64,000 bases of DNA from Betaproteobacteria bacterium (GTDB lineage Bacteria; Pseudomonadota; Gammaproteobacteria; Burkholderiales; Rhodocyclaceae), in assembly GCA_016703785.1 (NCBI GenBank), contig JADJBM010000032.1:186001-250000 (forward strand), given 5' to 3'. Shown piece by piece: positions 16,980 to 26,600 of this stretch. The notes beneath the pieces were generated by a model, which saw only the letters and a program-made list of their open reading frames with translations, was not told where the DNA came from and did not search any database. The translations under genes and the position numbers were made by a program. The number at the start of each line of letters is the position of its first letter. Within the stretch, counting starts at the first letter, position 1.

Positions 16980-18257
16980 CTAAAAGCCCGAGAAGACTTC
17001 CCCGGCCGCCGCGCAGGTGGCGGCGAGGTCGGCATCCGAATGGGCCGCCGAAACGAAACCGGCCTCGAAGGCGGAGGGTGCAAAATACACTCCTTTGTCC
17101 AGCATGGCGTGGAAGAAGCGGTTGAAGGCTTCCCTGTCGCATTCCATTACCTCGGCGTAGCTGGCCGGCGGTGCGGCGCGGAAATACAGGCCGAACATGC
17201 CGCCGACCGCCTGGGCGCTGAACGCCACGCCGCGCTTTTCCGCCTCGTCCTGCAGCCCGTCCGTCAGCCGCTTCGTCTTGGCCGCAAGCTGATCGTAGAA
17301 GTTCGGCTGGGAGACCAGCCGGAGCGTGGCCAGGCCGGCTGCCACCGCCACCGGGCTGCCGGAGAGGGTGCCGGCTTGATACACGGGCCCGAGCGGGGCG
17401 ATCTGCTCCATGATGTCGCGGCGGCCGCCAAAGGCGCCGACCGGCATGCCGCCGCCGATCACCTTGCCCAGGGTGGTGAGGTCGGGTCGGATGCCGTAGC
17501 GTCCCTGCGCGCCGGTCAGGCCGACGCGGAAGCCGGTCATTACTTCGTCGAATATGAGTACCGCGCCGTATTGCGTGCACAGTCGGCGCATGGCCTGGAG
17601 GAATTCCATTTTCGGCGCGATGAGGTTCATATTGCCGACGACCGGCTCGACGATGACGGCGGCGATGCTGTCGCCGGCCTTGCTGAAGGCGTCTTCCAGC
17701 TGCTGCGCGTCGTTGTAGTCCAGTACCAGGGTGTGTTTGGCGCAATCCGCCGGCACGCCGCCCGAGGAGGGGTTGCCGAAGGTGAGCGCGCCGGAGCCGG
17801 CCTTCACCAGCAGGCTGTCGGCATGGCCGTGGTAGCAGCCCTCGAACTTGACGATGGCGTCGCGCCCGGTGAAGCCGCGGGCGAGCCGGAGGGCGCTCAT
17901 CGTCGCCTCTGTGCCGGAGGAGACCAGGCGCACCATCTCCAGGCCGGGCAGCAAATCCGTCAGCAGTTCGGCCATCTCGATCTCGCCTTCCGTCGGTGCG
18001 CCGAAAGTCAGTCCCCGCGACACGGCGTCGTGCACGGCCTGGAGTACTGCCGGGTGGGCATGGCCGAGGACCAGCGGCCCCCACGAGCCGACGTAATCGA
18101 TGAACTGCCTGCCGTCGGCGTCCCATACGCGGGCGCCTTCCCCTCGCGTGAAGAATCGCGGTGTGCCGCCGACCGAGCGGAAGGCGCGCACGGGAGAGTT
18201 GACGCCACCGGGAATGGTTTTCTGGGCGCGTGCGAAGAGTTGTTCGTTCTTGCTCAT
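16980..18257 (-). CDS. hemL: Glutamate-1-semialdehyde 2,1-aminomutase
   Basis: 425-residue PLP enzyme converting glutamate-1-semialdehyde to 5-aminolevulinate, the committed haem precursor in the C5 pathway. Near-complete family match: IPGGVNSPVRAFRSVGGTP (15-33), VSSGTEATMSALRLARG, EGCYHGHADSLLVKAGSG, IFDEVMTGFRVG and TTLGKVIGGGMPVGAFGG, whose Lys (about 264) forms the PLP aldimine. ATG 18257 overlaps the thiE stop by four bases, so hemL is translated last in a thiD-thiE-hemL operon. This arrangement is shared with pseudomonads and other proteobacteria. Confidence 0.97.
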   Translation of the reverse strand: MSKNEQLFARAQKTIPGGVNSPVRAFRSVGGTPRFFTRGEGARVWDADGRQFIDYVGSWGPLVLGHAHPAVLQAVHDAVSRGLTFGAPTEGEIEMAELLTDLLPGLEMVRLVSSGTEATMSALRLARGFTGRDAIVKFEGCYHGHADSLLVKAGSGALTFGNPSSGGVPADCAKHTLVLDYNDAQQLEDAFSKAGDSIAAVIVEPVVGNMNLIAPKMEFLQAMRRLCTQYGAVLIFDEVMTGFRVGLTGAQGRYGIRPDLTTLGKVIGGGMPVGAFGGRRDIMEQIAPLGPVYQAGTLSGSPVAVAAGLATLRLVSQPNFYDQLAAKTKRLTDGLQDEAEKRGVAFSAQAVGGMFGLYFRAAPPASYAEVMECDREAFNRFFHAMLDKGVYFAPSAFEAGFVSAAHSDADLAATCAAAGEVFSGF

Positions 18258-18892
18258 GTCGTGACTCGCTGTGGAAACAATCGGGTATAGGCGGCGGCCC
18301 GGGCCTGGATGTCGGGCGCCTCGAACAGGTCGCTGATCACCGCCAGCAGGTCAGCACCGGCGGCGATCAGCTGCGGGGCATTCTGCAGGGTGATGCCGCC
18401 AATGGCGCACACCGGCAGGCCGCATTCGGCCTTCGCCTGCGCCAGCAAAGTCAGCGGCGCCGGCACGGCGCCCGGCTTGGTCGTCGAAGTGAAGACGCTA
18501 CCGAAGGCGATGTAGTCCGCGCCTACGCGCCGGGCCTCCCGCGCCCGCGCCATGTCGTCGTAGCAGGAGACGCCAAGGATTTTCCCCGGCCCGAGCGTGG
18601 CGCGGGCTGCCGCCAAATCGCCATCCTCGCGGCCGAGATGCACGCCGTCCGCGCCCGCTTCCAGCGCCAGTGCCAGATCGTCGTTTACGACGAACAGCCC
18701 GCCCATGCGATGGCACAGCGCCGCGAGGGCGGCCGCCTGCTTCCGGCGCAGTGCCGCGCCGGCCAGCTTGGCGCGGTACTGGACCAGGCGTGTTCCGCCG
18801 AGCAGGGCCCGCTCGATGCGTCGCAGCAGTTCCGCAGTGTCGGACAGGTCGGGCGTGACGGCGTACAGCCCTTTAAGCGGGAGTGCGGGCAT
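18254..18892 (-). CDS. thiE: Thiamine-phosphate synthase
   Basis: 212-residue TIM-barrel enzyme joining HMP diphosphate and the thiazole phosphate to give thiamine phosphate. Visible are LVQYRAKLAG with the Q-Y-R phosphate site, FVVNDDLALALEAGADGVHLGREDGDLAAAR, LGVSCYD, ADYIAFGSVFTSTTKPGA and CAIGGIT, all family motifs. ATG 18892 (MPALPLKGLYAVTP) has GGAG close upstream and overlaps the thiD 3' end by 20 bases; earlier in-frame codons read through thiD. Its stop overlaps hemL. Confidence 0.95.
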   Translation of the reverse strand: MPALPLKGLYAVTPDLSDTAELLRRIERALLGGTRLVQYRAKLAGAALRRKQAAALAALCHRMGGLFVVNDDLALALEAGADGVHLGREDGDLAAARATLGPGKILGVSCYDDMARAREARRVGADYIAFGSVFTSTTKPGAVPAPLTLLAQAKAECGLPVCAIGGITLQNAPQLIAAGADLLAVISDLFEAPDIQARAAAYTRLFPQRVTT

Positions 18893-19715
18893 CTCCGGGT
18901 TCGGGCTCGCGCGCCCAGAAAAAGCGGTCTGGAAGGTACTGTCCCATGCCAGGCCGGAATCCATTGGCGAGTGCCTGCCAGGTGTAGTCCTGTGCATCGC
19001 GCACCGCTTCGGCCATGTCCAGACCGTTGGCCAGATTGGCGGCAATGGCCGAGGCCAGAGTGCAGCCCGAGCCGTGGTAGCTGCCGGGCAGGCGCTCCCA
19101 GGCGTCGGCCCGGATCAGCCCGTTCTCCCCGTAGAGGGAATTGACGACCTGGGTGCTGTTCTCGTGGGTGCCCGTGATCAAAACGAATTCGGCGCCGGCG
19201 CCCACCAGTCGTCGCGCGCACTCGGCCAGATCGGGGTCGTCGTCGTCGTTGGCCTCGTCGAGGACAAGCCGGCGCGCCTCAAGGCTGTTAGGCGTCAGCA
19301 GCGTGGTCTGCGGCAACAGCAATTCGCGCATGGCGGCGATCATGTCCTCGCTGGCCAGCTCCTCGCCGCGACCGGAGGCCAGCACCGGATCGAGCACGAG
19401 AGGGATATCCGGATAATCCGAAATGATTTCGGCAATGGCAGCGATGTTCTCGACACTGCCCAGCATGCCGATCTTGAAAGCCGATACGGACATGTCCTCG
19501 AGCAGCGCCCGCGCCTGGTCCGCGACCCAGTCGGCGTCGATCGCCAGCGCATCCTCCACGCCGGCGGAGTCCTGTACGGTCAAGGCGGTGAGCACGGAGA
19601 GTGGGTGGCAACCCATGCTGGAGAGCGTCATGATGTCGGCCTGGAGGCCGGCGCCGCCCGACGGATCGGAGGCGGCGAAGACCATCACGATGGGAGGCAG
19701 CAGGTCTTGGGACAT
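18873..19715 (-). CDS. thiD: Hydroxymethylpyrimidine/phosphomethylpyrimidine kinase
   Basis: 280-residue ribokinase-fold enzyme phosphorylating HMP and HMP-P for thiamine synthesis. Motifs: FAASDPSGGAGLQADIMTLSSMG near the N-terminus, TVQDSAGV, KIGMLGS, LVLDPVLASGRGEEL, LLTPNSLEA and the anion-hole/catalytic GSYHGSGCTLASAIAANLA. An acidic insert DEANDDDDPDL is unusual but lies in a variable loop. Start ATG 19715 (MSQDLLPPIVMVF). Heads the thiD-thiE-hemL operon, divergent from the rubredoxin gene over 88 bases. No TPP riboswitch is recognisable there. Confidence 0.95.
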   Translation of the reverse strand: MSQDLLPPIVMVFAASDPSGGAGLQADIMTLSSMGCHPLSVLTALTVQDSAGVEDALAIDADWVADQARALLEDMSVSAFKIGMLGSVENIAAIAEIISDYPDIPLVLDPVLASGRGEELASEDMIAAMRELLLPQTTLLTPNSLEARRLVLDEANDDDDPDLAECARRLVGAGAEFVLITGTHENSTQVVNSLYGENGLIRADAWERLPGSYHGSGCTLASAIAANLANGLDMAEAVRDAQDYTWQALANGFRPGMGQYLPDRFFWAREPEPGDARTPA

Positions 19716-19803
19716 GGGTGGGGTATCGGTGGGGTTGCGGCTGGCGTGGCCGGAAGAGAATGGGGTAGACTGCCCCGATTCTAACCCAACCCGGAATGTT
19801 CGA

Positions 19804-19986
19804 ATGGCGCGCCCTGCCACCTATCGCACCTGGATGTGCCTGATCTGCGGCTTCATCTATGACGAGGCGGCCGGACTGCCCGACGAAGGCATCCCGCCGG
19901 GTACGCGCTGGGAAGACGTGCCGCCCAATTGGGCTTGTCCTGAGTGCGGGGCGCGCAAGGAGGATTTCGAACTGGTCGAAATCTGA
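19804..19986 (+). CDS. Rubredoxin
   Basis: 60-residue one-iron electron carrier. The four iron ligands sit in CLICG (about 12-15) and CPECG (about 45-48), with the conserved GFIYDEAAG, PDEGIPPGTRWEDVP and NWACPECGARKEDF signatures. An ATG at 19804 gives MARPATYRTWMCLICGF; typical rubredoxins of 52-60 residues agree. It stands alone between thiD and the pil chemotaxis operon, an order seen in several betaproteobacteria, and may feed electrons to oxidative-stress or alkane-type enzymes elsewhere. Confidence 0.95.
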   Translation: MARPATYRTWMCLICGFIYDEAAGLPDEGIPPGTRWEDVPPNWACPECGARKEDFELVEI

Positions 19987-20002
19987 CCCAGTGTGTCAAA
20001 GT

Positions 20003-20035
20003 TGGCATGGAAATGGCTGTTTTTTAGGGTATAGT
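20003..20035 (+). promoter_or_regulatory. Predicted pil chemotaxis operon promoter (sigma54-like, overlapping sigma70-like)
   Basis: TGGCATG-GAAA-TGGCT (20003-20018) has GG and GC dinucleotides with the exact 10-base spacing of sigma54 -24/-12 promoters, with one mismatch in each half (consensus TGGCACG-N4-TTGCW). Overlapping it, TGGAAA (20008-20013), a 16-base spacer and TATAGT (20030-20035) make a plausible sigma70 promoter. The pilG start follows 75 bases later. The sequence alone cannot choose between them. Confidence 0.4.
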
Positions 20036-20109
20036 CACACCAACGCGTGACCGCGAAGTCATATATCCGAAGCAGTATTCAGCGGTCTTGCTAGAGGAGG
20101 CGGAGGAGC

Positions 20110-20508
20110 GTGGGGGAAGCAGTAAATCTCAACGGCGCCAAGGTGATGGTGATTGACGATAGCAATACCATCCGCCGCAGCGCTGAAATTTTCCTGGTGC
20201 AGGCCGGCTGCCAAGTCGTGTTGGCGGAAGACGGTTTCGACGCGCTGGCGAAGATTGCCGACCATCACCCCGATATCATCTTCTGCGACATCATGATGCC
20301 GCGGCTCGACGGCTATCAGACCTGCGCCCTCATCAAGAAGAACCCGCGCTTCGGCGTGACGCCGGTCATCATGCTGTCGTCGAAGGACGGCCTGTTCGAC
20401 CGGGCCCGCGGCCGCATGGTCGGCTCCGACGAGTACCTGACCAAGCCCTTCACGAAGGACAGCCTGCTCAAGGCCGTCGCTGAACATGTGCCGCAGCGTG
20501 TTTCCTAG
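20110..20508 (+). CDS. pilG: Twitching motility response regulator PilG
   Basis: 132-residue single-domain CheY-like receiver. MVIDDSNTIRRSAEIFL near the N-terminus holds the acidic pocket; the phospho-acceptor Asp is in DIIFCDIMMPRLDG (about residue 59); VIMLSSKDG and YLTKPF supply the Thr/Ser and Lys. PilG is phosphorylated by the ChpA/PilL kinase and promotes pilus extension at the cell pole. It starts at GTG 20110 behind a strong AGGAGGCGGAGGAG. First gene of pilGHIJL. Confidence 0.94.
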   Translation: MGEAVNLNGAKVMVIDDSNTIRRSAEIFLVQAGCQVVLAEDGFDALAKIADHHPDIIFCDIMMPRLDGYQTCALIKKNPRFGVTPVIMLSSKDGLFDRARGRMVGSDEYLTKPFTKDSLLKAVAEHVPQRVS

Positions 20509-20539
20509 ATTGCATCAGTAACGAGTTAGAGGTAAGGAT

Positions 20540-20905
20540 ATGCCCATCAAGAAAGTCCTCATTGTCGACGATTCCCCGACCGAGCGTCATGCGCTGAGCG
20601 AACTGCTCGCCAAGAACGGTTACAACGTGGTGACCGCCGAGAGCGGCGAGGAGGCCATCGCCAAGTCGAAGGCGGAGATGCCGGATCTGATCCTCATGGA
20701 CGTCGTCATGCCCGGCATGAACGGTTACCAGGCCACGCGCACCATTACGCGCGAGGAGACGACCAAGCATATTCCCGTGGTCATGTGCACCAGCAAGGGG
20801 CAGGAGACGGACAAGATCTGGGGCATGCGCCAGGGCGCCAACGATTACCTGGTCAAGCCGATCGACCCTAAGGTGCTGCTGGAGAAGATCGCGGCGCTGG
20901 GCTGA
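20540..20905 (+). CDS. pilH: Twitching motility response regulator PilH
   Basis: 121-residue CheY-like receiver with no output domain. VLIVDDSPTERHAL, phospho-acceptor Asp52 in LILMDVVMPGMNG, VVMCTSKGQETDK and YLVKPID. In pseudomonads PilH opposes PilG, favouring retraction or acting as a phosphate sink. RBS GGTAAGGAT just ahead of ATG 20540; 31 bases after pilG. Confidence 0.94.
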   Translation: MPIKKVLIVDDSPTERHALSELLAKNGYNVVTAESGEEAIAKSKAEMPDLILMDVVMPGMNGYQATRTITREETTKHIPVVMCTSKGQETDKIWGMRQGANDYLVKPIDPKVLLEKIAALG

Positions 20906-20919
20906 AGCGAACAGAGCGG

Positions 20920-21438
20920 ATGGCACGAAAAAAAATCAGCCTGCGCGAATTCCAGGAAAGCCTGGTCCAGCGCCTGACCAGCGCCCGGGCCGGCCAGACC
21001 TCGCGGGCCCTGCTGGGCGTGCAGGCGGGACGGGACCACTGGTTGCTCGACTTGTCCGATTCGGGTGAGATCGTGCCCCTGCCGCCGCTGACCAGCGTGC
21101 CACTCACCAAGTCCTGGTTTTGCGGCGTGGCCAACATTCGCGGTACGTTGTACAGCGTGGTGGATTTTTCCGCCTTCCAGGGGGGGGAGGTCACGCCACA
21201 GAACGCCGACAGCCGGCTGCTCATCGTCGGCGGCCGCTTCGGCATCAACAGCGCGCTGCTGGTCAATCGCACTCTGGGTTTGCGCAACATCGAACAAATG
21301 GCGCCGCGTGCGGCCGAAGCCGATCCGCGCCCCTGGGTGGGTGAGCGCTACGCCGATCCTCAGGGCAATGTGTGGAAACGGCTGAATTTGAAAAATCTCC
21401 TCAGTCAGCCGGATTTCCTCGAAATCGGGCTGTCGTGA
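20920..21438 (+). CDS. pilI: CheW-like adaptor PilI
   Basis: 172-residue CheW-domain adaptor coupling the PilJ receptor to the PilL kinase. The SH3-like CheW fold is visible as PLPPLTSVPLTKSWFCGVANIRGTLYSVVDFSAF (about 53-86), with the G-V-x-N-x-R-G core, followed by RLLIVGGRFGINSALLVNRTLGLRN. A 40-residue N-terminal helical extension is usual for PilI. ATG 20920 follows pilH by 14 bases. Confidence 0.9.
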   Translation: MARKKISLREFQESLVQRLTSARAGQTSRALLGVQAGRDHWLLDLSDSGEIVPLPPLTSVPLTKSWFCGVANIRGTLYSVVDFSAFQGGEVTPQNADSRLLIVGGRFGINSALLVNRTLGLRNIEQMAPRAAEADPRPWVGERYADPQGNVWKRLNLKNLLSQPDFLEIGLS

Positions 21439-21487
21439 GCCGGGTAGTGACCAGTAGAAACAGACGCTGAATAACGGAGACATCGGC

Positions 21488-23650
21488 ATGGCATTCAAGT
21501 TCAAGCTTCCCACCATGAAGTCGCCGGACGCTACGGAGACTTCCGCGGACAACGCGCAGAGCACGATCATGGACGAACTGCAGCAGGCGGCAGTGCGTGG
21601 CGGCCGCTTCAAGCTGCCCGGGATCGGCGACAAGCCGGTCGGCACGCAACTTCAGCTGCTGGGCGGCTTCTTCGTCTTCTTCCTGTTCATCGTGGCCGTG
21701 GCTGCCTGGCTCGACAATCGAACCGCTACGCATGGCACGGCCTATACCTCTGCGGCAGGACAGATGCGCATGCTATCTCAGGCCATCGCCAAATCCGCCC
21801 AGTTGGCCCTGCAGGGCAATGCGGCTGCGTTCGCCGAGTTGAAGGATGGCCGCAGCAACTTTGCCATTCTGATCGAACGCGTCACCCAGGGGGGCACGAT
21901 CGACGAGATCGCGGTGCCGCCCAGTCCTGATACGGCGCAGCCTGCCCTGCAGGCGCTGACGGCCGAATGGGGGAAGACCGAGAAGAATGCCGCCGTGGTG
22001 CTGGAGCAGGAGAAGAACCTGCAACAGCTCGGCAAGTCGGTGTCGACGATCAATGCGAAGAATCCGCAACTGCTGGAACTCGCCGAGCAGGTGGCAGCCC
22101 TCAAACTGCAGATCGGCGCCTCGGCGCGCGAAATTGCCGCGGCCAACCAGCTGGTCATGTTGACGCAGCGCCTGGCGAAAAACGCCAACGCCCTGCTGGT
22201 GGCCGACGCCATCGACCCGGAGGTGGCCTTCCTGCTGGGCAAGGATACCAACACCTTCCGCGACGTGCTGGGTGCACTGACCAAGGGCTCCGAGGGGATG
22301 CGCATCAGCGCCGCCAGCGACCCCGAGACAAAGGAAAAACTGGCTGACCTGGATGCCGCCTTCAAGGAATACCAGGAGGCCGTGGCCGGCATCCTCGGCA
22401 ACATGCAGCGCCTGGTGCAGGCGAAGCAGGCCGGTAGCAGCATCTTCCGCGACAGCGTTCCGCTGCTGAAGGCGACGACCGACCTGTCCAACGCCTACGC
22501 GGCCGAGATTGCCGCCCGCGCCACGAATACCTGGGTCATCTCGATCTTCGCCCTGCTTGCCGTCGCCATGTTGGCCATGATGGCCAAGGTCTTCAACGAC
22601 GACTCGGCTACACGCCGAGAGCAGGCCGAGCGCGAGCGGCACGAGGCGGAAACATCCAAGAACGCCAGCCAGGAGGCCATTCTCCGCCTGATGAACGAGA
22701 TGGGCGACCTGGCCGATGGCGACCTGACGGTGCGTGCCACGGTGACCGAGGACATCACTGGCGCCATCGCCGACTCGGTGAATTACACGATTGAGGAACT
22801 CGGCGTCCTGGTGCGGCGAATCAACGATGCGGCCGGGCGCGTGGCAGCCGCGTCGGCAGCCGCGCAGAAGACCTCGAACGAACTCCTGGTCGCGACCGAG
22901 CGTCAGTCGCAGGAAATTCAGCAGGCAGGCAACAACGTTCTCGACATGGCGAAATCGATGAACCAGGTGTCGAGCGAGGCCATGGAGTCCGCTCAGGTGG
23001 CGCGCCACTCCCTGGATGCCGCACAGAAGGGCGCCGAAGCGGTTGAAAACTCCATCAAGGGCATGAACGAGATTCGCGACCAGATCCAGGAGACCTCCAA
23101 GCGGATCAAGCGCCTGGGTGAATCCTCGCAGGAGATCGGCGAGATCGTGGAACTGATCTCTGATATTACCGAACAGACGAACGTGCTGGCGCTGAACGCC
23201 GCCATCCAGGCGGCCTCCGCCGGCGAAGCGGGCCGTGGCTTTACCGTGGTTGCTGAAGAAGTGCAGCGGCTGGCCGAACGCTCTGGTGAAGCGACGAAGC
23301 AGATTGCTGCGATCGTGAAGACAATTCAGACCGACACCCAGGATGCCGTGTCCGCCATGGAAAGTTCGACGCGGGGCGTGGTGGAAGGCGCCAAGCTGTC
23401 CGATGCCGCTGGCCAGGCGCTGCAGGAAATCTCCTCGGTGTCGACCAACCTTGCCTCCCTGATCGAGTCGATCTCTTCCGCCACCCAGCAGCAGGCGGAG
23501 AGCGCCACCCGCGTGGCGCAGAACATGCAGGGCATCCTGCGCGTGACCGAGCAGACGACTGTCGGCACCAAGCAAACCGCGGTATCGATCGGCCAGCTCG
23601 CCGAACTGGCGGTCGAACTGAAAGGTTCGGTGTCGGGCTTCAAGGTCTAA
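21488..23650 (+). CDS. pilJ: Type IV pilus methyl-accepting chemotaxis protein PilJ
   Basis: 720-residue membrane receptor. First membrane helix about 58-76 (GGFFVFFLFIVAVAAW), a long periplasmic domain with two PilJ-type helical repeats (AGQMRMLSQAIAKSAQLAL and AANQLVMLTQRLAKNANALL), second helix about 347-368, a HAMP-like linker and a cytoplasmic coiled coil. The signalling hairpin is about 557-600 (ITEQTNVLALNAAIQAASAGEAGRGF). PilJ senses surface contact or pilin in pseudomonads. Between pilI and pilL; no pilK methyltransferase gene follows. Confidence 0.93.
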   Translation: MAFKFKLPTMKSPDATETSADNAQSTIMDELQQAAVRGGRFKLPGIGDKPVGTQLQLLGGFFVFFLFIVAVAAWLDNRTATHGTAYTSAAGQMRMLSQAIAKSAQLALQGNAAAFAELKDGRSNFAILIERVTQGGTIDEIAVPPSPDTAQPALQALTAEWGKTEKNAAVVLEQEKNLQQLGKSVSTINAKNPQLLELAEQVAALKLQIGASAREIAAANQLVMLTQRLAKNANALLVADAIDPEVAFLLGKDTNTFRDVLGALTKGSEGMRISAASDPETKEKLADLDAAFKEYQEAVAGILGNMQRLVQAKQAGSSIFRDSVPLLKATTDLSNAYAAEIAARATNTWVISIFALLAVAMLAMMAKVFNDDSATRREQAERERHEAETSKNASQEAILRLMNEMGDLADGDLTVRATVTEDITGAIADSVNYTIEELGVLVRRINDAAGRVAAASAAAQKTSNELLVATERQSQEIQQAGNNVLDMAKSMNQVSSEAMESAQVARHSLDAAQKGAEAVENSIKGMNEIRDQIQETSKRIKRLGESSQEIGEIVELISDITEQTNVLALNAAIQAASAGEAGRGFTVVAEEVQRLAERSGEATKQIAAIVKTIQTDTQDAVSAMESSTRGVVEGAKLSDAAGQALQEISSVSTNLASLIESISSATQQQAESATRVAQNMQGILRVTEQTTVGTKQTAVSIGQLAELAVELKGSVSGFKV

Positions 23651-23674
23651 GGCAAACGCGGCGCGGGCGATACG

Positions 23675-26600
23675 ATGGCTGCCACTACTGATCTCGATCT
23701 CGGTCCGCTGTCCTGGGTCAAGGGCGAGATCGATCTCGCCCTTGGGCGCGCCCACGAGGCACTCGGCAAGTTTGTCGATAATCCCGGTGATTCCGCTCAG
23801 CTCAAGTTCGCCCGCACCCACCTCCATCAGGCGCACGGTGCCCTCTCCATCGTCGGCCTGGACGGCGTAACGCAACTCTCCGAGGCGATCGAGCAGCTTT
23901 TGTCGGATGTCGAAGTCGGACAGGTCGCCGCCACGTCGGCAGCGGGCGAACTGGCGCAAAGAGCGATTACCGCCATCCGCCATTATCTCGACGAGGTGGC
24001 GAGCGGCATGCCGAACCAGCCGCTGAAGTTCCTGGCGATTTATCGTGACCTGTTGGCTGCGCGCGGCGTGGAGCGCGTCGCGTCGAGCGACCTGTTCTTT
24101 CCCGACCTCACCCTGCGCCCGCCCAAGCGGACGGAAGAGCCGTCGCAACTGCCTGCAGGTGAAACGGCCCGCCGCCTGAAAGCCGAGCGCGCCCGATTCG
24201 AGCGCGGCTTCCTGCGCTGGCTGCGCAACGCCGAGGATGTCTCTGGGGTCGTCGAAATGCGAGAGGCCGTCGCGGCCATCGAGGCCACCCAGGCACTGCC
24301 GGCCGCGCGCGCCTTTTGGTGGATCACGATCGCCCTGCTTGATGCCCTTGCGGCACAGCAGGTGTCCGGCGACTTCCAGGTCAAGAAACTCTGTGCCCGC
24401 ATCGACCTGCAGATGCGCCGATTGCTGGAAGGGTCCAAGACAGTATCCGAGCGACTGGTGCGCGATGCGCTGTATTTTGTCGCTGTCGCCAAGGGCGGAG
24501 GCGGGCTGGTTCAACAGGTCAAGGACGTCTACCGGCTCGACGCACTGGTGCCGACACCCGTGGCGGACATCGAACCGCTCAAGCCGGTGCTACGCGCCAT
24601 GCGTGACTCTCTGGTGGCGGCCAAGGAGGCCTGGAATAAATTCTGTGCCGGAGCGGCGGCGGCATTGCCGCAGTTCCACGACAATGCCGTCACGCTGGCC
24701 AGCAAGGGTGGTGGACTGATCAACGACCACCTGGCGCATCTGGTGGCGGGCGTGGCAGAAGCCGCCCAGTGGCTGCGCAAGGACCCGCTCAAGCAGAACG
24801 ATACGATGGCCATGGAAGTCGCCACCGCCCTGCTGCTGGCCGAAAACGCCCTGGAGAACTACGAGCAGCTGGGCGAGGATTTTCCGCAGCAGGTGGCAAT
24901 CGTCATCGACAGGCTTGGCACCTTGATGCGGGGCGAACCGCTCGCCGGCATGTCGGCGCCGCTTCTCGACGAGATGTCACGTCACGCTCAGGAACGCCTG
25001 ATGCTCAGCCAGGTAGCGCGAGAGATCCTCACCAATCTGGCACAGATCGAGCAGACCCTCGATGCCTTCTTCCGGGACACGAGTCGCCGCGATGAATTGT
25101 CCGCATTGGCCGGCCCGTTGAAGCAGATCGAAGGTGCGCTGGTCATTCTGGGCCAGGACAAGGCGGTCACCCTCCTGCGCGAATGCGAAGCACGCATCAA
25201 GGACTTCGCCAGCCCCGAGACTCTGCCGCAACAGCTTGAATTCGAGGAAGTGGCGCATAACCTTTCAGGCCTGGGTTTCTTCGTTGAAGCTCTGCAGCAC
25301 GGCCCGGCCGATCTTGATGTAATTCTCAAGCCGGTACAGCCCAAGGTGCAACCGCCCGAAGAGGAAGTCGCTGAAACGGCGGCCCCCTCGGTCGAAGATG
25401 AGGTGGAGCGGCAGAGACACGAAACCCAGGCGCTGATCGTGGCATTGCGCGAGAGGCCGCAGGACGAAGGGGTGCGCGCGGATCTCAAGGAACATCTGGA
25501 AACCATACGCCAGGATGCCAGCCTGATGGCTGACGCCAAGCTCGAGGATGAAGCCAGGGCAGCGTTGGCGGCGCTGGCCAGCACGGCGGAAAATGCTGCG
25601 GGCCATGTCGAGGAGGCCGTTGCGCGCGTTGCACCCGTGGCGCCGATGAGCATGGCGGCGCCCTCTGCCGAGACCCTGCGACTGGCTGAGGCGCCGAGCG
25701 AAGAAATGGACGCCGAGTTGCTCGCCATCTTCCTCGAGGAAGCGCACGAAGTGCTGGGCACCATCGGCGAGCATCTGGCGCTATCGCGCGGGCAACCGCA
25801 CAACCATGAGTACCTCACGACCATTCGACGCGGCTTCCATACCCTCAAGGGCAGCGGCCGCATGGTCGGGCTGGCCGAACTGGGTGAAACCGCCTGGGCG
25901 ATCGAACAGGTCATGAACAGGTGGCTCCAGTCAGAAAAGGATGCGACGCCTTCCCTGTACCACTTGATCGAGGAGGCTCACACCCTGTTCAGCGCCTGGG
26001 TAGCCCAGTTGGAGGCCGGCGGCGGTACGCACAAGGACGCCGCAGCCTTGGTGGCTCTGGCCGAGCGGGTCAAGACCGGCGAGGAGGTCCAAGCCGCCGA
26101 GGCCATGCAGCAGTCAAGCGTCCCCCAGCCCGAACCCGAAACGCTCGAACAGGAGGCGACGAAGGAAGAGGCCGTCGAGGCGGTAGAGGAAATCACGCTC
26201 AGCCTCCCGGAGGAAGAAGTCGAAGCACCGCCATTATCCGATGAAGCCGCCCTTCAAGAGGACCTGGCGGAAGACACCGGGATGCCGCCGGCCGACGACA
26301 GTGTTGTACTGGGCGATCTGATCGTATCGCGTGCGCTCTATGACATGTACGTCGGCGAGGCGCGCGGCCATCTTGCCATGCTGCGCCTCGATCTGAATGC
26401 GCTCAAGCTGACGCCTCAGGTGCCGCCGGAGGAAATGGTACGTGCTGCGCACACCCTGGCAGGCATATCCGGGACGGTCGGTATCGATCCGGTCAATCGC
26501 CTGGCGCTGTCGCTCGAACACGCGCTGCTTCGCCTGGCTCGCGGTAGCCAGACTTGCAACAGCGGGCAGATCGGCCTTCTCGGCACAGCCATTTCCACTT

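Noticed and set aside
19716..19803. TPP riboswitch ahead of thiD
   Set aside because: The 88-base divergent gap is too short and lacks the THI-box core sequences.
21773..24514. 913-codon open frame antisense to pilJ and pilL
   Set aside because: Spans two real genes and their junction, has no family motif, and is typical of antisense frames in high-GC DNA.
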